Source: Nocardia aurantia (lineage in GTDB: Bacteria; Actinomycetota; Actinomycetes; Mycobacteriales; Mycobacteriaceae). From it: DNA of 64,000 nt. Shown here one piece after another: positions 1 to 8,547 of the stretch. Under the pieces are notes generated by a model. That model had not been told where the DNA came from. It worked only from the letters and a program-made list of their open reading frames with translations, and searched no databases. The translations under genes and the position numbers were made by a program. Each line of letters opens with the position of its first letter. Positions within the stretch are counted from its first letter, which is position 1. The DNA lies in the NCBI RefSeq assembly GCF_009604425.1, contig NZ_WEGI01000006.1, forward strand, positions 453,560 through 517,559. The letters run 5' to 3'.

Positions 1-916
1 CCTGGCCGGCGTGCGTGACGATGGAGAAGCCGACGAACTGCGCGGCCTGCTGGAAATCGGCGTCGTCGAGCACGACCGCCGCCGACTTGCCACCCAGCTC
101 CAGGAACACCCGCTTGAGGGTATCGCTGGCCGCCGCCATGATCTTCCGGCCCACCGGGGTGGAGCCGGTGAAGGTCACCGCGTCGACCGCCGGATGGGTG
201 GTCAGCAGCTCGCCCACGGCGATCTCGGTGCCGCCGAGCACGTTCACGACGCCGGCCGGGATATCGGTCCTGGCGATGATCTCGCCGAGGGCCAGCGTGG
301 ACAGCGGGGTGTCGGGCGCGCCCTTGAGCACGACCGTGCAGCCCGCGGCCAGCGCCGGGGCCAGCTTGGCCAGCGCCAGCTGATGCGGGTAGTTGTAGGC
401 GGCGATCGCGGCGACCACGCCGCCCGCCTCCTTCTCCAGCCAGCGGTGGTGCTTGGTGCCGCGCACGTCCACGACGCCGAGATCCTCGGTGAAGGAATAG
501 GTCTTCAGCAGATCCGCGTAGTAGCGGACGATCTCGATCGGGATCTCCAGCTGATTTCCCTTGGTGAGCACCACCGTGGCGCCGACCTCGGTGATGGTCA
601 GCTCCCGCAGTTCCTCGACGTCGTCGCGCAGCGCCTGATACAGCTGCTCCAGGCAGCGCTGCCGGAACGCGACGTTCGTGGACCAGTCGGTGGTGTCGAA
701 GGCGCGGCGCGCGGCCAGGATCGCCTGCTCGGCCTGTTCGACCGAGGCATCCGGCGCATATCCGAAGATCTCACCGGTGGCCGGATTGATCGAAGGGAAC
801 GTGCGCTCGGCGGTGACCAGTTGTCCGTCGATCAGCAACCGCTTCACCACATCGTCCGGCGCCGCGCTGATCGCGGCATCGGGCGAGGTCGCCGCCGCTG
901 TGTCCTGAGATGGCAT
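1..916 (-). CDS. Aldehyde dehydrogenase (C-terminus beyond left edge)
   Basis: NAD(P)-dependent aldehyde dehydrogenase, oxidising an aldehyde to an acid in the cytoplasm. Only the N-terminal 305 of roughly 480-500 residues are in the window. Visible are the TFTGSTPVG cofactor loop (about residues 248-256) and the FLELGGK motif with the general-base Glu near residue 273. The window ends just after HAGQ, one or two residues before the expected catalytic Cys. The ATG at 916 is chosen because GGAGGAG lies just upstream. It diverges from the dioxygenase operon at 1139, and a weak copy of the shared operator sits at 934-948. It probably oxidises an aldehyde made by the neighbouring P450/SDR enzymes; the substrate cannot be read from sequence. 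Confidence 0.93.
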   Translation of the reverse strand, partial: MPSQDTAAATSPDAAISAAPDDVVKRLLIDGQLVTAERTFPSINPATGEIFGYAPDASVEQAEQAILAARRAFDTTDWSTNVAFRQRCLEQLYQALRDDVEELRELTITEVGATVVLTKGNQLEIPIEIVRYYADLLKTYSFTEDLGVVDVRGTKHHRWLEKEAGGVVAAIAAYNYPHQLALAKLAPALAAGCTVVLKGAPDTPLSTLALGEIIARTDIPAGVVNVLGGTEIAVGELLTTHPAVDAVTFTGSTPVGRKIMAAASDTLKRVFLELGGKSAAVVLDDADFQQAAQFVGFSIVTHAGQ

Positions 917-933
917 CCCGTCTCCTCCAACAT

Positions 934-948
934 GGAAACATCATTCTC
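934..948 (-). promoter_or_regulatory. Weak copy of the shared 15-bp operator before ALDH
   Basis: GGAAAC-ATC-ATTCTC: the right half matches the GAGAAT-N3-ATTCTC consensus seen at other promoters here, the left half less well. Just beside it 941-963 forms a perfect 8-7-8 inverted repeat (TCATTCTC / GAGAATGA), so the exact register of the site is uncertain. It lies 18-47 nt upstream of the ALDH start. Confidence 0.45.
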
Positions 949-1102
949 GTTATTGGAGAATGATACATTCGTCTGCGGCGGACTCTAGCAACAATCCAGG
1001 ACCCGCGACACCCCCGCCGACGACCGCCGATTTCGCCGTCGCCGCATCTCCGCGGCTATTCGACGGTGAGATCGCGCCAGCCCTTGCGTAGCCATTCCGC
1101 GC

Positions 1103-1138
1103 GAGAGTACGGTTCTCACATCCGAAAGGGAGATTCTT
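1103..1138 (+). promoter_or_regulatory. Tandem operator before the TauD operon (two copies, 21 bp apart)
   Basis: Two copies of the shared palindrome: GAGAGTACGGTTCTC at 1103-1117 and GAAAGGGAGATTCTT at 1124-1138. Their centres are exactly 21 bp apart. The second overlaps the ribosome binding site GAAAGGGAG and ends directly before the GTG start at 1139, a position suited to repression. Confidence 0.6.
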
Positions 1139-1942
1139 GTGATCGACACTACAGCACTGAGCCCCGCCTTAGGGGTGGAGGTGACCGGCGTCGAAGGCCT
1201 CGACGACGCCGTGATCACCCGGTGCCTGGAGGCGCTGAAATGGCGCGGTGTGCTGCTCATCCGCGGCCTGCACCTCGACGACGAGGCACAAGTGGCGTTC
1301 AGCCGCAGGCTCGGCACGGTGCTGGCGCCGCACGGCCGGGAGGTCTTCACCGTATCCCTGGACCCCGCCAAGACTCCCGCCGCGGATTATCTCCGGGGCA
1401 CCCTGTGCTGGCATATCGACGACACGACCAATGACGTCCCGGCGAAGGCGACCATGCTGACCGCGCGCCACGTCGCGATGATCGGCGGCGGTACCGAATT
1501 CGCGAGCACCTACGCCGCCTACGAGGCGATGACCGACGAGCAGAAGAAGCGCTACGACGGGCTGCGCGTGGTGCACAGCTTCGAAGCCGCGCAGCGCCTG
1601 GTCAATCCGGAGCCGACCGACGCGCAGCTGGCCGACTGGCGGCGGCTGCCCACCCACGAGACCGATCTGGTGTGGCACCGCGCCGACGGCCGCCGCTCCC
1701 TGGTCATCGGCGCCACCGCCGATCACATCGTGGGCATGGAGCCCGGGGAGAGCCGCGAGCTGCTCGACGAACTCCTGGAGTGGACCACCCAGGAACGCTT
1801 CCGCTACACCCACGACTGGACCGTGGGCGACGTCGTGATCTGGGACAACACCGGCATGCTGCACCGCGCGCTGCCGTACGACCCGAAATCCGAGCGGACC
1901 ATGCATCGCACGACCATCGCTGGAGAGGAACCCTGGGCATGA
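1139..1942 (+). CDS. TauD/TfdA-family 2-oxoglutarate/Fe(II) dioxygenase
   Basis: Non-haem Fe(II) dioxygenase that couples oxidative decarboxylation of 2-oxoglutarate to hydroxylation of an organic substrate. The iron triad is visible as H92-x-D94 (in CWHIDD) and H242 (in MLHRALPYD); Arg253 or Arg257 is placed to bind 2-oxoglutarate. At 267 residues it is a usual TauD size. The start is a GTG preceded by GAAAGGGAG. It is the first gene of a five-gene operon (SDR, mycofactocin-type SDR, ferredoxin, P450) and overlaps the next gene by ATGA. A clear paralog lies at 37715-38548. Members of this family include taurine, 2,4-D and alkylsulfate dioxygenases; context suggests a catabolic hydroxylation, not sulfur scavenging. 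Confidence 0.9.
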   Translation: MIDTTALSPALGVEVTGVEGLDDAVITRCLEALKWRGVLLIRGLHLDDEAQVAFSRRLGTVLAPHGREVFTVSLDPAKTPAADYLRGTLCWHIDDTTNDVPAKATMLTARHVAMIGGGTEFASTYAAYEAMTDEQKKRYDGLRVVHSFEAAQRLVNPEPTDAQLADWRRLPTHETDLVWHRADGRRSLVIGATADHIVGMEPGESRELLDELLEWTTQERFRYTHDWTVGDVVIWDNTGMLHRALPYDPKSERTMHRTTIAGEEPWA

Positions 1943-2652
1943 CGGACAAGACTGCCATTGTCACCGGCGGTGCGTCGGGTATCGGCGCGGGAATCGTCGA
2001 GCGCCTGCGGGCCGACGGTTTCAATGTCGCCATCCTCGACCTGAACCCTTCGGAGACAGACGATCTGGCTTATCGCGCCGATGTGACGAACGTCGAGGAG
2101 ATCGCGTCCGCGGTCACCTCGATCCGGAACAAGCTGGGCCCGATCACGGTGCTGGTCAACGGCGCCGGTATGGAGAAGTACCGCCGCTTCCGCAACCTCA
2201 GCTTCGAGGAGTGGGAGCGGATCATCGACATCAACCTGCACGGCGTCTTCCACGGCGTGCAGGCCGTCCTGCCGGACATGCTGGAGGCCGGCTGGGGACG
2301 CATCGTCAACATCTCGTCCTCGAGCACGCATTCCGGCCAGCCGTTCATGGCCGCCTACGTGGCGGCCAAGTCGGCGGTCAACGGCCTCACCAAATCCCTT
2401 GCGCTGGAATTGGGTCCGCACGGGATCACGGTGAACGCGGTGCCGCCGGGGTTCATCGACACCCCCATGCTGCGGCGCTCGGAGGAGAAGGGCCTGCTCG
2501 GCGGGACCATCGACGAGCACGTCGAGCGCACCCCGGTGCGCCGGGTCGGCAAGCCCGCCGACATCGCCGCCGCCGTCGCCTTCCTCGTCTCCGAGGACGC
2601 CGGGTACATCACCGGGCAGATCCTCGGCGTCAATGGCGGCCGCAACACGTAA
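1939..2652 (+). CDS. Short-chain dehydrogenase/reductase (SDR)
   Basis: Classical SDR of 237 residues that oxidises an alcohol or reduces a ketone with NAD(P). The dinucleotide motif TGGASGIG is at residues 9-16, NGAG near 74, and the catalytic Tyr140-x3-Lys144 pair in YVAAK, with a Ser cluster near 127-129. It starts by a 4-bp ATGA overlap with the dioxygenase gene, which argues for translational coupling and consecutive reactions. The substrate is unknown; a secondary alcohol formed by the upstream dioxygenase or by the operon's P450 is the natural guess. Confidence 0.92.
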   Translation: MTDKTAIVTGGASGIGAGIVERLRADGFNVAILDLNPSETDDLAYRADVTNVEEIASAVTSIRNKLGPITVLVNGAGMEKYRRFRNLSFEEWERIIDINLHGVFHGVQAVLPDMLEAGWGRIVNISSSSTHSGQPFMAAYVAAKSAVNGLTKSLALELGPHGITVNAVPPGFIDTPMLRRSEEKGLLGGTIDEHVERTPVRRVGKPADIAAAVAFLVSEDAGYITGQILGVNGGRNT

Positions 2653-2714
2653 CCCCTTCTCCCACTGAGCTTTTCAGGTGGGCAGTCCAATAAGGAACAA
2701 GGAAAGGACAAGCC

Positions 2715-3575
2715 GTGGGACGCGTTGAGGGCAAGGTCGCCTTCGTCACCGGCGCCGGGCGCGGTCAGGGCCGCAGCCATGCGGTCAAGCTGGCCGAAGA
2801 GGGCGCGGACATCATCGCCATCGACATCTGCAAGCAGATCGAGACGATCCAGTACCCGCTGTCGCGGCCGGAGGATCTCGAGGAGACCGTGCGCCTGGTC
2901 GAGAAGACCGGCCGCCGCATCCACGCCGAGCAGGCCGACGTCCGTGAGGCGCCGGCGCTGAAGGCCGTGCTGGAGCGCGGCGTCGCCGAGCTCGGCCGCC
3001 TGGACATCGTGGTCGCCCAGGCCGGCATCGCCGGCATGAAGGGCAACCCGGCGTGGCAGGCGTGGTCGGATGTCATCGACACCAACCTGATCGGCGTCAT
3101 CAACGCCGTGCAGGCCGCACTGCCGTACCTGGACGAGGGCGCCTCGATCATCGCGACCGGTTCCACCGCCGCGCTGATGGATGCCTCCAACAAGCCGCAG
3201 GTCGGCACCGATCCGGGCGGCGTCGCCTACATGGTGGCGAAGCGGCTGCTGTCGCAGTACATCAACGACATCGCCACCCATCTCGCCGCGCGCAAGATCC
3301 GGGCCAATGTCGTGCATCCGACCAACTGCAACACCCCCATGTTGCAGAGCGAGCCGATGTACCAGTCGTTCCGGCCCGATCTGGAGCACCCCACCAAGGA
3401 GGACGCGACCCCGGCGTTCTACGTGCAGCAGGCGATGCCGGTGCCGTGGATCGAGCCGGAGGAGATCAGCAACATGGTGCTGTTCCTCGCCTCCGACGAG
3501 TCCCGGTTCGTCACCGGCACCCAGCAGCGGGTGGACGCCGGTGGCTACCTCAAGTGGTACGACTACCACGTCTAG
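2715..3575 (+). CDS. Mycofactocin-coupled SDR family oxidoreductase
   Basis: SDR of 286 residues. Motifs: TGAGRGQGR at residues 12-20 and Tyr172-x3-Lys176 in YMVAK. After the second beta strand there is an insertion (about residues 39-70, starting AIDICKQIET) typical of the actinobacterial mycofactocin-coupled SDRs, which keep their nicotinamide bound and pass electrons to mycofactocin instead of exchanging free NAD. The carveol dehydrogenase-like proteins belong here. No mycofactocin biosynthesis genes lie in the window, so the cofactor would come from elsewhere. GTG start with AAGGAAAGGA upstream. The ferredoxin gene follows after 9 bp. Confidence 0.88.
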   Translation: MGRVEGKVAFVTGAGRGQGRSHAVKLAEEGADIIAIDICKQIETIQYPLSRPEDLEETVRLVEKTGRRIHAEQADVREAPALKAVLERGVAELGRLDIVVAQAGIAGMKGNPAWQAWSDVIDTNLIGVINAVQAALPYLDEGASIIATGSTAALMDASNKPQVGTDPGGVAYMVAKRLLSQYINDIATHLAARKIRANVVHPTNCNTPMLQSEPMYQSFRPDLEHPTKEDATPAFYVQQAMPVPWIEPEEISNMVLFLASDESRFVTGTQQRVDAGGYLKWYDYHV

Positions 3576-3584
3576 GAGAGATGG

Positions 3585-3776
3585 ATGAAGGTTCGTGTCG
3601 ATCCGGAGCGCTGCCAGGGCCACACGCTCTGCGCCATGATCGCTCCGAAGGCGTTCCAGCTCAGTGACATCGACGGTCACTCGACCCCGGTGAGCGAAGA
3701 CGTGCCCGCCGATCAGGAGGACGCGGTCCGCGAGGCCGTGCACTCCTGCCCGGAACAGGCCATCTCCATCTACTGA
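3585..3776 (+). CDS. 3Fe-4S ferredoxin, P450 redox partner
   Basis: Ferredoxin of 63 residues that would deliver electrons to the P450 encoded 11 bp downstream. The cluster ligands are Cys10, Cys16 and Cys55 (CQGHTLC and SCPE); His13 stands where a fourth Cys would be in 4Fe-4S proteins, typical of actinobacterial P450-linked 3Fe-4S ferredoxins. It is about 89% identical (56 of 63 residues) to the ferredoxin at 55074-55265, so the two probably arose by a recent duplication. The start has AGGAGAG upstream. Confidence 0.93.
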   Translation: MKVRVDPERCQGHTLCAMIAPKAFQLSDIDGHSTPVSEDVPADQEDAVREAVHSCPEQAISIY

Positions 3777-3787
3777 GAGGACAAGCA

Positions 3788-5158
3788 GTGACCGTGGAGA
3801 ACGGCCCCGCCGTGACCGAGCAGGCCGCACACCGACAGCCGACGTTCCATTTCGATCGGCACACCGCGGAATATCGCGAGCAGTTCAGCGATATCACCCG
3901 CGAAATGCAGGAGAAGTGCCCCGTCGCGTGGTCGGAGACCTACGACGGGCACTGGGTCGCGGCGGGTAACCGCGAGGTCTTCGAACTCGCCCGCTGCCCC
4001 CACGTCTCCAACGAGAACGATTTCGACGGCACCCGCCGCGGATACAAGGGCATCTCGATTCCGACCCCGGCGCGTGCTCGTGGCGTGCGCGGCGGGATCC
4101 TGGAGATGGACGGGTCGGAGCACAAGGAGCTGCGGGGCGCGCTCAACCCGTATCTCTCACCGGCAGCGGTGAATCGGTGGATTCCGTTCGTGGACGAGGT
4201 CGTTCGCGCCGCTCTCGACGAGAAGATCGAGAGCGGCCGGATCGACTTCGTCGACGAGCTGGCGAATATCGTTCCGGCGGTGCTCACTCTGGCGATGCTC
4301 GGCATTCCGCTGAAGAAGTGGGTCGTCTACAACGAGCCGGTGCACGCCGCCGTGTACACCCCGCCGGATTCGCCCGATATCGATCGAGTCACCGCCCTGC
4401 ACACCGAGATGGGCCGGGATCTGCTCGCCAATTACTTCGAGGTGAAGCAGAATCCGCGTCCGGGCATGATCAAGGCCGTCGCCCAGTCCACCATGAACGG
4501 CGAGCCCCTCCCCGACGTGGAGGCGCTGGGCATGCTGGGCCTGATCATCGGTGGCGGTTTCGACACCACCACCGCGCTGACGGCCCACTCCCTGGAGTAC
4601 CTGGGCCAGAATCCGGACAGCCGCGAATTGCTCAGCAAGGAACGGGATCTGATTCTGGACTCGGCCACCGAGGAGTTCCTCCGCTACTACACGCCCGCCC
4701 CCGGCGACGGTCGCACCTTCGACGCCGACGTCGAGGTCGCGGGCAAGCAGTTCAAGGAGGGCGAGCGGCTGTGGCTGTCCTGGGCGATGGCGAACCGGGA
4801 TCCCTCGGTCTTCGAGAATCCCGACGAGATCGATATGGAGCGGAAGGGTAACCGCCACTACAGCTTCGGTCTCGGCGTCCACCGGTGCATCGGGTCGAAC
4901 ATGGCCCGCATGGTGTTCAAGCGGATGCTGCTGGCCGTGCTGGACCGGATGCCCGACTACGTCTGCGACGAGGCGGCGACGGTGCACTACGACACCATCG
5001 GCGTCATCCAGGGCATGCGGCACCTGCCGGCCACGTTCACCCCGGGACCGAGAATCGGTGCCGGACTGGACGAGACGCTGGAGAAGCTCCAGCAGATCTG
5101 TGACGAGCAGCAGCTCGCCGAGCCGGTGACCGTCCGCAAGGACCAGGCGCAGATCTGA
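3788..5158 (+). CDS. Cytochrome P450 monooxygenase (paralog 1)
   Basis: Soluble bacterial P450 of 456 residues. Visible are the I-helix oxygen-activation motif GGGFDTTT, the K-helix E-x-x-R (EEFLR) and the haem-binding loop FGLGVHRCIG with axial Cys367. GTG start preceded by AGAGGAC. It ends the dioxygenase/SDR/ferredoxin operon. It is strikingly similar to the P450 at 48482-49846: long identical blocks, including the last dozen residues ending in VRKDQAQI. The long C-terminal extension after the haem domain is shared by both. Substrate unknown; neighbours suggest a hydrophobic carbon skeleton entering CoA-dependent breakdown. Confidence 0.94.
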   Translation: MTVENGPAVTEQAAHRQPTFHFDRHTAEYREQFSDITREMQEKCPVAWSETYDGHWVAAGNREVFELARCPHVSNENDFDGTRRGYKGISIPTPARARGVRGGILEMDGSEHKELRGALNPYLSPAAVNRWIPFVDEVVRAALDEKIESGRIDFVDELANIVPAVLTLAMLGIPLKKWVVYNEPVHAAVYTPPDSPDIDRVTALHTEMGRDLLANYFEVKQNPRPGMIKAVAQSTMNGEPLPDVEALGMLGLIIGGGFDTTTALTAHSLEYLGQNPDSRELLSKERDLILDSATEEFLRYYTPAPGDGRTFDADVEVAGKQFKEGERLWLSWAMANRDPSVFENPDEIDMERKGNRHYSFGLGVHRCIGSNMARMVFKRMLLAVLDRMPDYVCDEAATVHYDTIGVIQGMRHLPATFTPGPRIGAGLDETLEKLQQICDEQQLAEPVTVRKDQAQI

Positions 5159-5168
5159 TCTGCCCCGT

Positions 5169-5214
5169 TCGCCCCGTCGCCGCCGCGGTTCGTGCCGCGG
5201 CGGCGACGGGGCGA
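5169..5214 (+). terminator. Very strong hairpin between P450 and the DUF35-thiolase gene
   Basis: An inverted repeat with a 20-bp perfect stem (5169-5188 with 5195-5214) and a 6-nt loop TTCGTG. It starts 10 bp after the P450 stop codon and ends 30 bp before the next start. There is no T-run, as is common for actinobacterial terminators. It could also stabilise the 3' end of the upstream mRNA. Confidence 0.75.
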
Positions 5215-5244
5215 TCCACGCACACGAACGAGTGAGGAGACGAC

Positions 5245-6912
5245 ATGGCCGACGCATCGGGGCGTCCCCTGCCGCAGCTGACCCTGTTGAACGAGTTCTT
5301 CTGGACCTCGGGCGAAGACGGGCAACTGCGTATCCAGGAGTGCCGTTCCTGCGAGTCCCTGATCCATCCGCCGCAGCCGGTCTGCCGGTACTGCCACGGA
5401 CACGACATGGGCGTGCGCGTCGTCTCCGGCACCGGCACCCTCGCCGGATTCACGATCAACCACCGGTTCCCGCTGCCGGGTGTCCCGACCCCGTTCGTCA
5501 TCGCGCAGGTCGCGCTCACCGACGATCCGCGGATCCGGTTGACCACCAACATCATCGACGCCGACCCGGAGCAGTTGGAGCTCGGGCAGCGCGTCGAGGT
5601 CGTCTTCGAGCAGCACGAGGACGTGTGGCTGCCGATGTTCCTGCTCGCCGCCGAGCAACCGGCGCAACCGGATCCGTTGCCGCGCGACGAGATCGAACCG
5701 CAGGATTTCGGCAAGCACATCCGGCCGATGCTGTCGCAGGACAAATTCGAGGACAAGGTCGCGCTCACCGGGATCGGCATGTCGCAGATCGGCCGCCGGC
5801 TGATGCGCCCGGCCCTGGCGCTGACCGTCGAGGCCTGCGAGCGCGCGGTCGCCGACGCGGGCCTGACGATGGCCGACATCGACGGCCTGGCAACGTATCC
5901 TGGCGGCGGTGAGATGGGCGGCTTCAACGAGGGCGGCGTCACCGCGCTCGAGGCCGCGCTCGGCCTGCGGCCCACCTGGCACAACGGCGGCATGGAGAGC
6001 TTCGGCCCCAGCGGCTCGGTGACCGCGGCCATGATGGCCGTCGCCACCGGAATGGCCCGGCACGTGCTGTGTTTCCGCACGCTGTGGGAGGCCACCTTCA
6101 CGGACCTGATGCGGCAGGGCAAGATCCGGGCCGGCCGCGGTGGCCGCACCGGCAGCTACCTGTACCCGTTCGGCGCCTCGTCCGCCGCGCACACGCTGGC
6201 GCAGAACGCGCAGCGGCACTTCCACCGGTACGGCACCACCAAGGAGACCCTCGGCTGGATCGCGCTGAACCAGCGCGCCAACGCCGAGCTGAATCCGACT
6301 GCGATCTACCGGGATCCGATGACGATGGACGACTACCTGTCCGCGCGCCCGGTCACCACCCCGTTCGGTCTCTACGACTGCGACGTGCCGTGCGACGGCG
6401 CGGTCGCGGTGATCGTCTCCGCGATCGACACCGTCGCCGACCTGCCGGTGAAGCCGGTGCTGGTGGAGGCGGTCGGCACCCAGATCGTGGAACGCATCGA
6501 CTGGGACCAGTCGACACTGACCCACGAACCCCAGGTGCTGGGCCCCGCCGCGCACCTGTGGACGCGAACCACGTTGCGCCCCGACGACGTCGACGTCGCG
6601 CAGCTCTACGACGGGTTCACCATGAACGCCCTGTCCTGGCTGGAAGCATTGGGCTTCTGCGGGATCGGCGAGGCGAAGGACTTCCTCGAGGGCGGCAAGA
6701 ACATCGCCCGCGACGGGAAGATCCCGTTGAACACCCACGGCGGGCAGCTGTCCCACGGCCGCACCCACGGTATGGGCCTGCTGCACGAGGCGATCACCCA
6801 GCTGCGCGGCGACGCCGGCGAGCGTCAGGTCACCGACGCCCGCGTGGCCGTGGTGTCCAGCGGCGGACTCACCCCCGGCGGGGTGCTGCTGCTGCGAGCG
6901 GCGGATTCGTGA
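5245..6912 (+). CDS. DUF35 - thiolase-superfamily fusion (Ltp2-like aldolase candidate)
   Basis: A 555-residue two-domain protein. The first ~150 residues are a DUF35 module: a rubredoxin-like zinc ribbon with Cys33, Cys36, Cys47 and Cys50, then an OB-fold. From about residue 170 a thiolase-superfamily domain follows, with LYDGFT, NTHGGQLSHGRTHG and a C-terminal SSGGLTPGG. The last motif occupies the place of the Cys-containing CxGGG loop of true thiolases and has no Cys. In steroid side-chain breakdown the separate proteins Ltp2 (thiolase-fold aldolase) and ChsH2-DUF35 form a complex that removes a C3 unit by retro-aldol cleavage. The fusion suggests the same chemistry here; a lipid-transfer or acyl-binding role is the alternative. 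ATG with GAGGAGACGAC upstream. Confidence 0.88.
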   Translation: MADASGRPLPQLTLLNEFFWTSGEDGQLRIQECRSCESLIHPPQPVCRYCHGHDMGVRVVSGTGTLAGFTINHRFPLPGVPTPFVIAQVALTDDPRIRLTTNIIDADPEQLELGQRVEVVFEQHEDVWLPMFLLAAEQPAQPDPLPRDEIEPQDFGKHIRPMLSQDKFEDKVALTGIGMSQIGRRLMRPALALTVEACERAVADAGLTMADIDGLATYPGGGEMGGFNEGGVTALEAALGLRPTWHNGGMESFGPSGSVTAAMMAVATGMARHVLCFRTLWEATFTDLMRQGKIRAGRGGRTGSYLYPFGASSAAHTLAQNAQRHFHRYGTTKETLGWIALNQRANAELNPTAIYRDPMTMDDYLSARPVTTPFGLYDCDVPCDGAVAVIVSAIDTVADLPVKPVLVEAVGTQIVERIDWDQSTLTHEPQVLGPAAHLWTRTTLRPDDVDVAQLYDGFTMNALSWLEALGFCGIGEAKDFLEGGKNIARDGKIPLNTHGGQLSHGRTHGMGLLHEAITQLRGDAGERQVTDARVAVVSSGGLTPGGVLLLRAADS

Positions 6913-7009
6913 CCCGCACCGCCCTTCTCATTCCCGCGCAGAGCGCCGACGTCGCCGTGTACTGCCGTGGCCGCCGCACCCTCCACCGGGTGCCGACTCG
7001 GAGGACCCC

Positions 7010-7966
7010 GTGACGATCATCGAGACCGAGTTACCGGTGCTGGGCAACGACGAGCCGATCCCCGTGGTGGTCGACGTCGACGGCATCCCGATCTCGGGCC
7101 GGTTCGCCCCCGCGCCGCAGCCGCGCGCGGTGATCGTCGCGTTGCACGGCGGCGCAACGACTTCCGCGTACTACGACTGTCCCGGTCATCCGGAGTTGTC
7201 GCTGCTGCGCACCGGGCGCGCCGCCGGGTTCACCGTGATCGCGCTCGACCGGCCCGGTTACGGCAGCTCGCTGCCGTTCGGGGACCAGCTGGCCGACGGA
7301 CAGCTGCGCGTCGACCTGATGTACGGCGCGGTCGACCGGATACTCGGCGAATTACCGCGCGGCGCGGGACTTTTCGTGCTGGCCCATTCGGCCGGCTGCG
7401 AACTCGCGGTGCGGATGGCCGCCGACGCGGAACGCGGCGCGGACCTGCTGGGCCTGGAACTGTCCGGCTCCGGCCGCGAACGCCAGCCGTACGCCGACGA
7501 GATCCTCTCCGTGCGACCACGTCCCGACAACGTGAAGGTCGGCAAGCTGCTGTGGCAGCCCGGCTGGCTGTACCCGCCGGAGCACGTGGGTGGCCGGCTC
7601 ATCGGCGCGAACGGGCCGCGGTACGAGGGCACGCTCGTGAACGAGTGGGCCGGCGAGATCTTCCCGGTGCTGGGGCCGCGCGTCCGGGTTCCGGTGCGGT
7701 TCACCGTCGCCGACCACGAGCAGGTGTGGCGCAACGATCCCGAGGGCATGCCGGCGGTGGCCGAGCTGTTCCCGGCCGTACCCCGCCTGGTGTTCGCCAC
7801 CCAGTACCACGCGGGCCACAACATCAGCGTCGGCCGCACGGCGGGCGCCTACCACCTGCAGGCGCTGGCCTTCGCCGAGGAATGTGTGGTAGCCCGGGAG
7901 TCCGGGGAAAACGCCGGTCCGGCAGTACCGTTCAACGGCGCCACGGCGCCGGGACAGAGGAGTTGA
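7010..7966 (+). CDS. Alpha/beta hydrolase
   Basis: Alpha/beta-hydrolase fold enzyme of 318 residues. Ser127 lies in a nucleophile elbow (AHSAGC), preceded by the oxyanion strand LHGG near 46-48. Asp235 (VADHE) and His267 or His270 (QYHAGH) are the likely acid and base. GTG start directly after GGAGGACCCC. It precedes a DoxX membrane protein by 4 bp, so both are probably co-transcribed. It may hydrolyse an ester, lactone or CoA thioester in the same pathway; the family is too broad for a substrate. Confidence 0.85.
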   Translation: MTIIETELPVLGNDEPIPVVVDVDGIPISGRFAPAPQPRAVIVALHGGATTSAYYDCPGHPELSLLRTGRAAGFTVIALDRPGYGSSLPFGDQLADGQLRVDLMYGAVDRILGELPRGAGLFVLAHSAGCELAVRMAADAERGADLLGLELSGSGRERQPYADEILSVRPRPDNVKVGKLLWQPGWLYPPEHVGGRLIGANGPRYEGTLVNEWAGEIFPVLGPRVRVPVRFTVADHEQVWRNDPEGMPAVAELFPAVPRLVFATQYHAGHNISVGRTAGAYHLQALAFAEECVVARESGENAGPAVPFNGATAPGQRS

Positions 7967-7970
7967 GGCG

Positions 7971-8492
7971 ATGCACGTCGCGGATGTCGCGCTATTTCTG
8001 ATCCGCGTGGTCGTGGGAATCACCATGATCGCGCACGGGGTCAACCACTGGATCGGCAGCGGCAAGATCGCCGGCACCGCACGGTGGTTCGGCGGCCTCG
8101 GCCTGAAACAGCCCGTGCTGCAAGCCTGGCTGAGCGTGCTGACCGAGGTCGGCGCAGGTGTGCTGCTGATCTTCGGGTTGCTGACGTCGTTCGCGGCCGC
8201 GGCGGTCGTGTCGGTGATGCTCGTCGCCGGCCTGCTCGCCCACCGGCCCAACGGTTTCTTCGTGTTCAAGGAGGGCTACGAGTACGTCCTCGTGCTCGCC
8301 GTGGTGTCGGTGGCCATCGGCATCCTCGGGCCGGGCTGGCTGTCGCTGGACCACGCCGCCGATATCGAGATCACCGGCTGGGCCGGCGGCGGCATCGCCC
8401 TGCTGCTCGGCATCGCCGGCACCGCCGGACTGCTGGCCACCTTCTACCGCCCGCAGCCCAAGCCCGCGGCGAACGAGCCCGCGGCCCAGTAG
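7971..8492 (+). CDS. DoxX-family integral membrane protein
   Basis: Small membrane protein of 173 residues with about four hydrophobic helices and the DoxX-type start LIRVVVGITMIAHGVNHW. DoxX/DoxD-like proteins belong to a large family that includes quinone-linked membrane oxidoreductase subunits; in actinobacteria one member forms a complex with superoxide dismutase and a thiol oxidoreductase. No such partner lies here. The C-terminus is a short Pro/Ala-rich cytoplasmic tail. It sits between the hydrolase and two 3-hydroxyisobutyrate-dehydrogenase-like genes, all on the same strand. Confidence 0.82.
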   Translation: MHVADVALFLIRVVVGITMIAHGVNHWIGSGKIAGTARWFGGLGLKQPVLQAWLSVLTEVGAGVLLIFGLLTSFAAAAVVSVMLVAGLLAHRPNGFFVFKEGYEYVLVLAVVSVAIGILGPGWLSLDHAADIEITGWAGGGIALLLGIAGTAGLLATFYRPQPKPAANEPAAQ

Positions 8493-8547
8493 TTCCGGGT
8501 GAACGCGGTCGCGGCACCCATTGTTCGGATTGTCAGGAGGACAGCTG

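Noticed and set aside
11..988. A 325-residue plus-strand open frame at the left edge
   Set aside because: It is the antisense shadow of the aldehyde dehydrogenase, whose motifs are clear on the minus strand.
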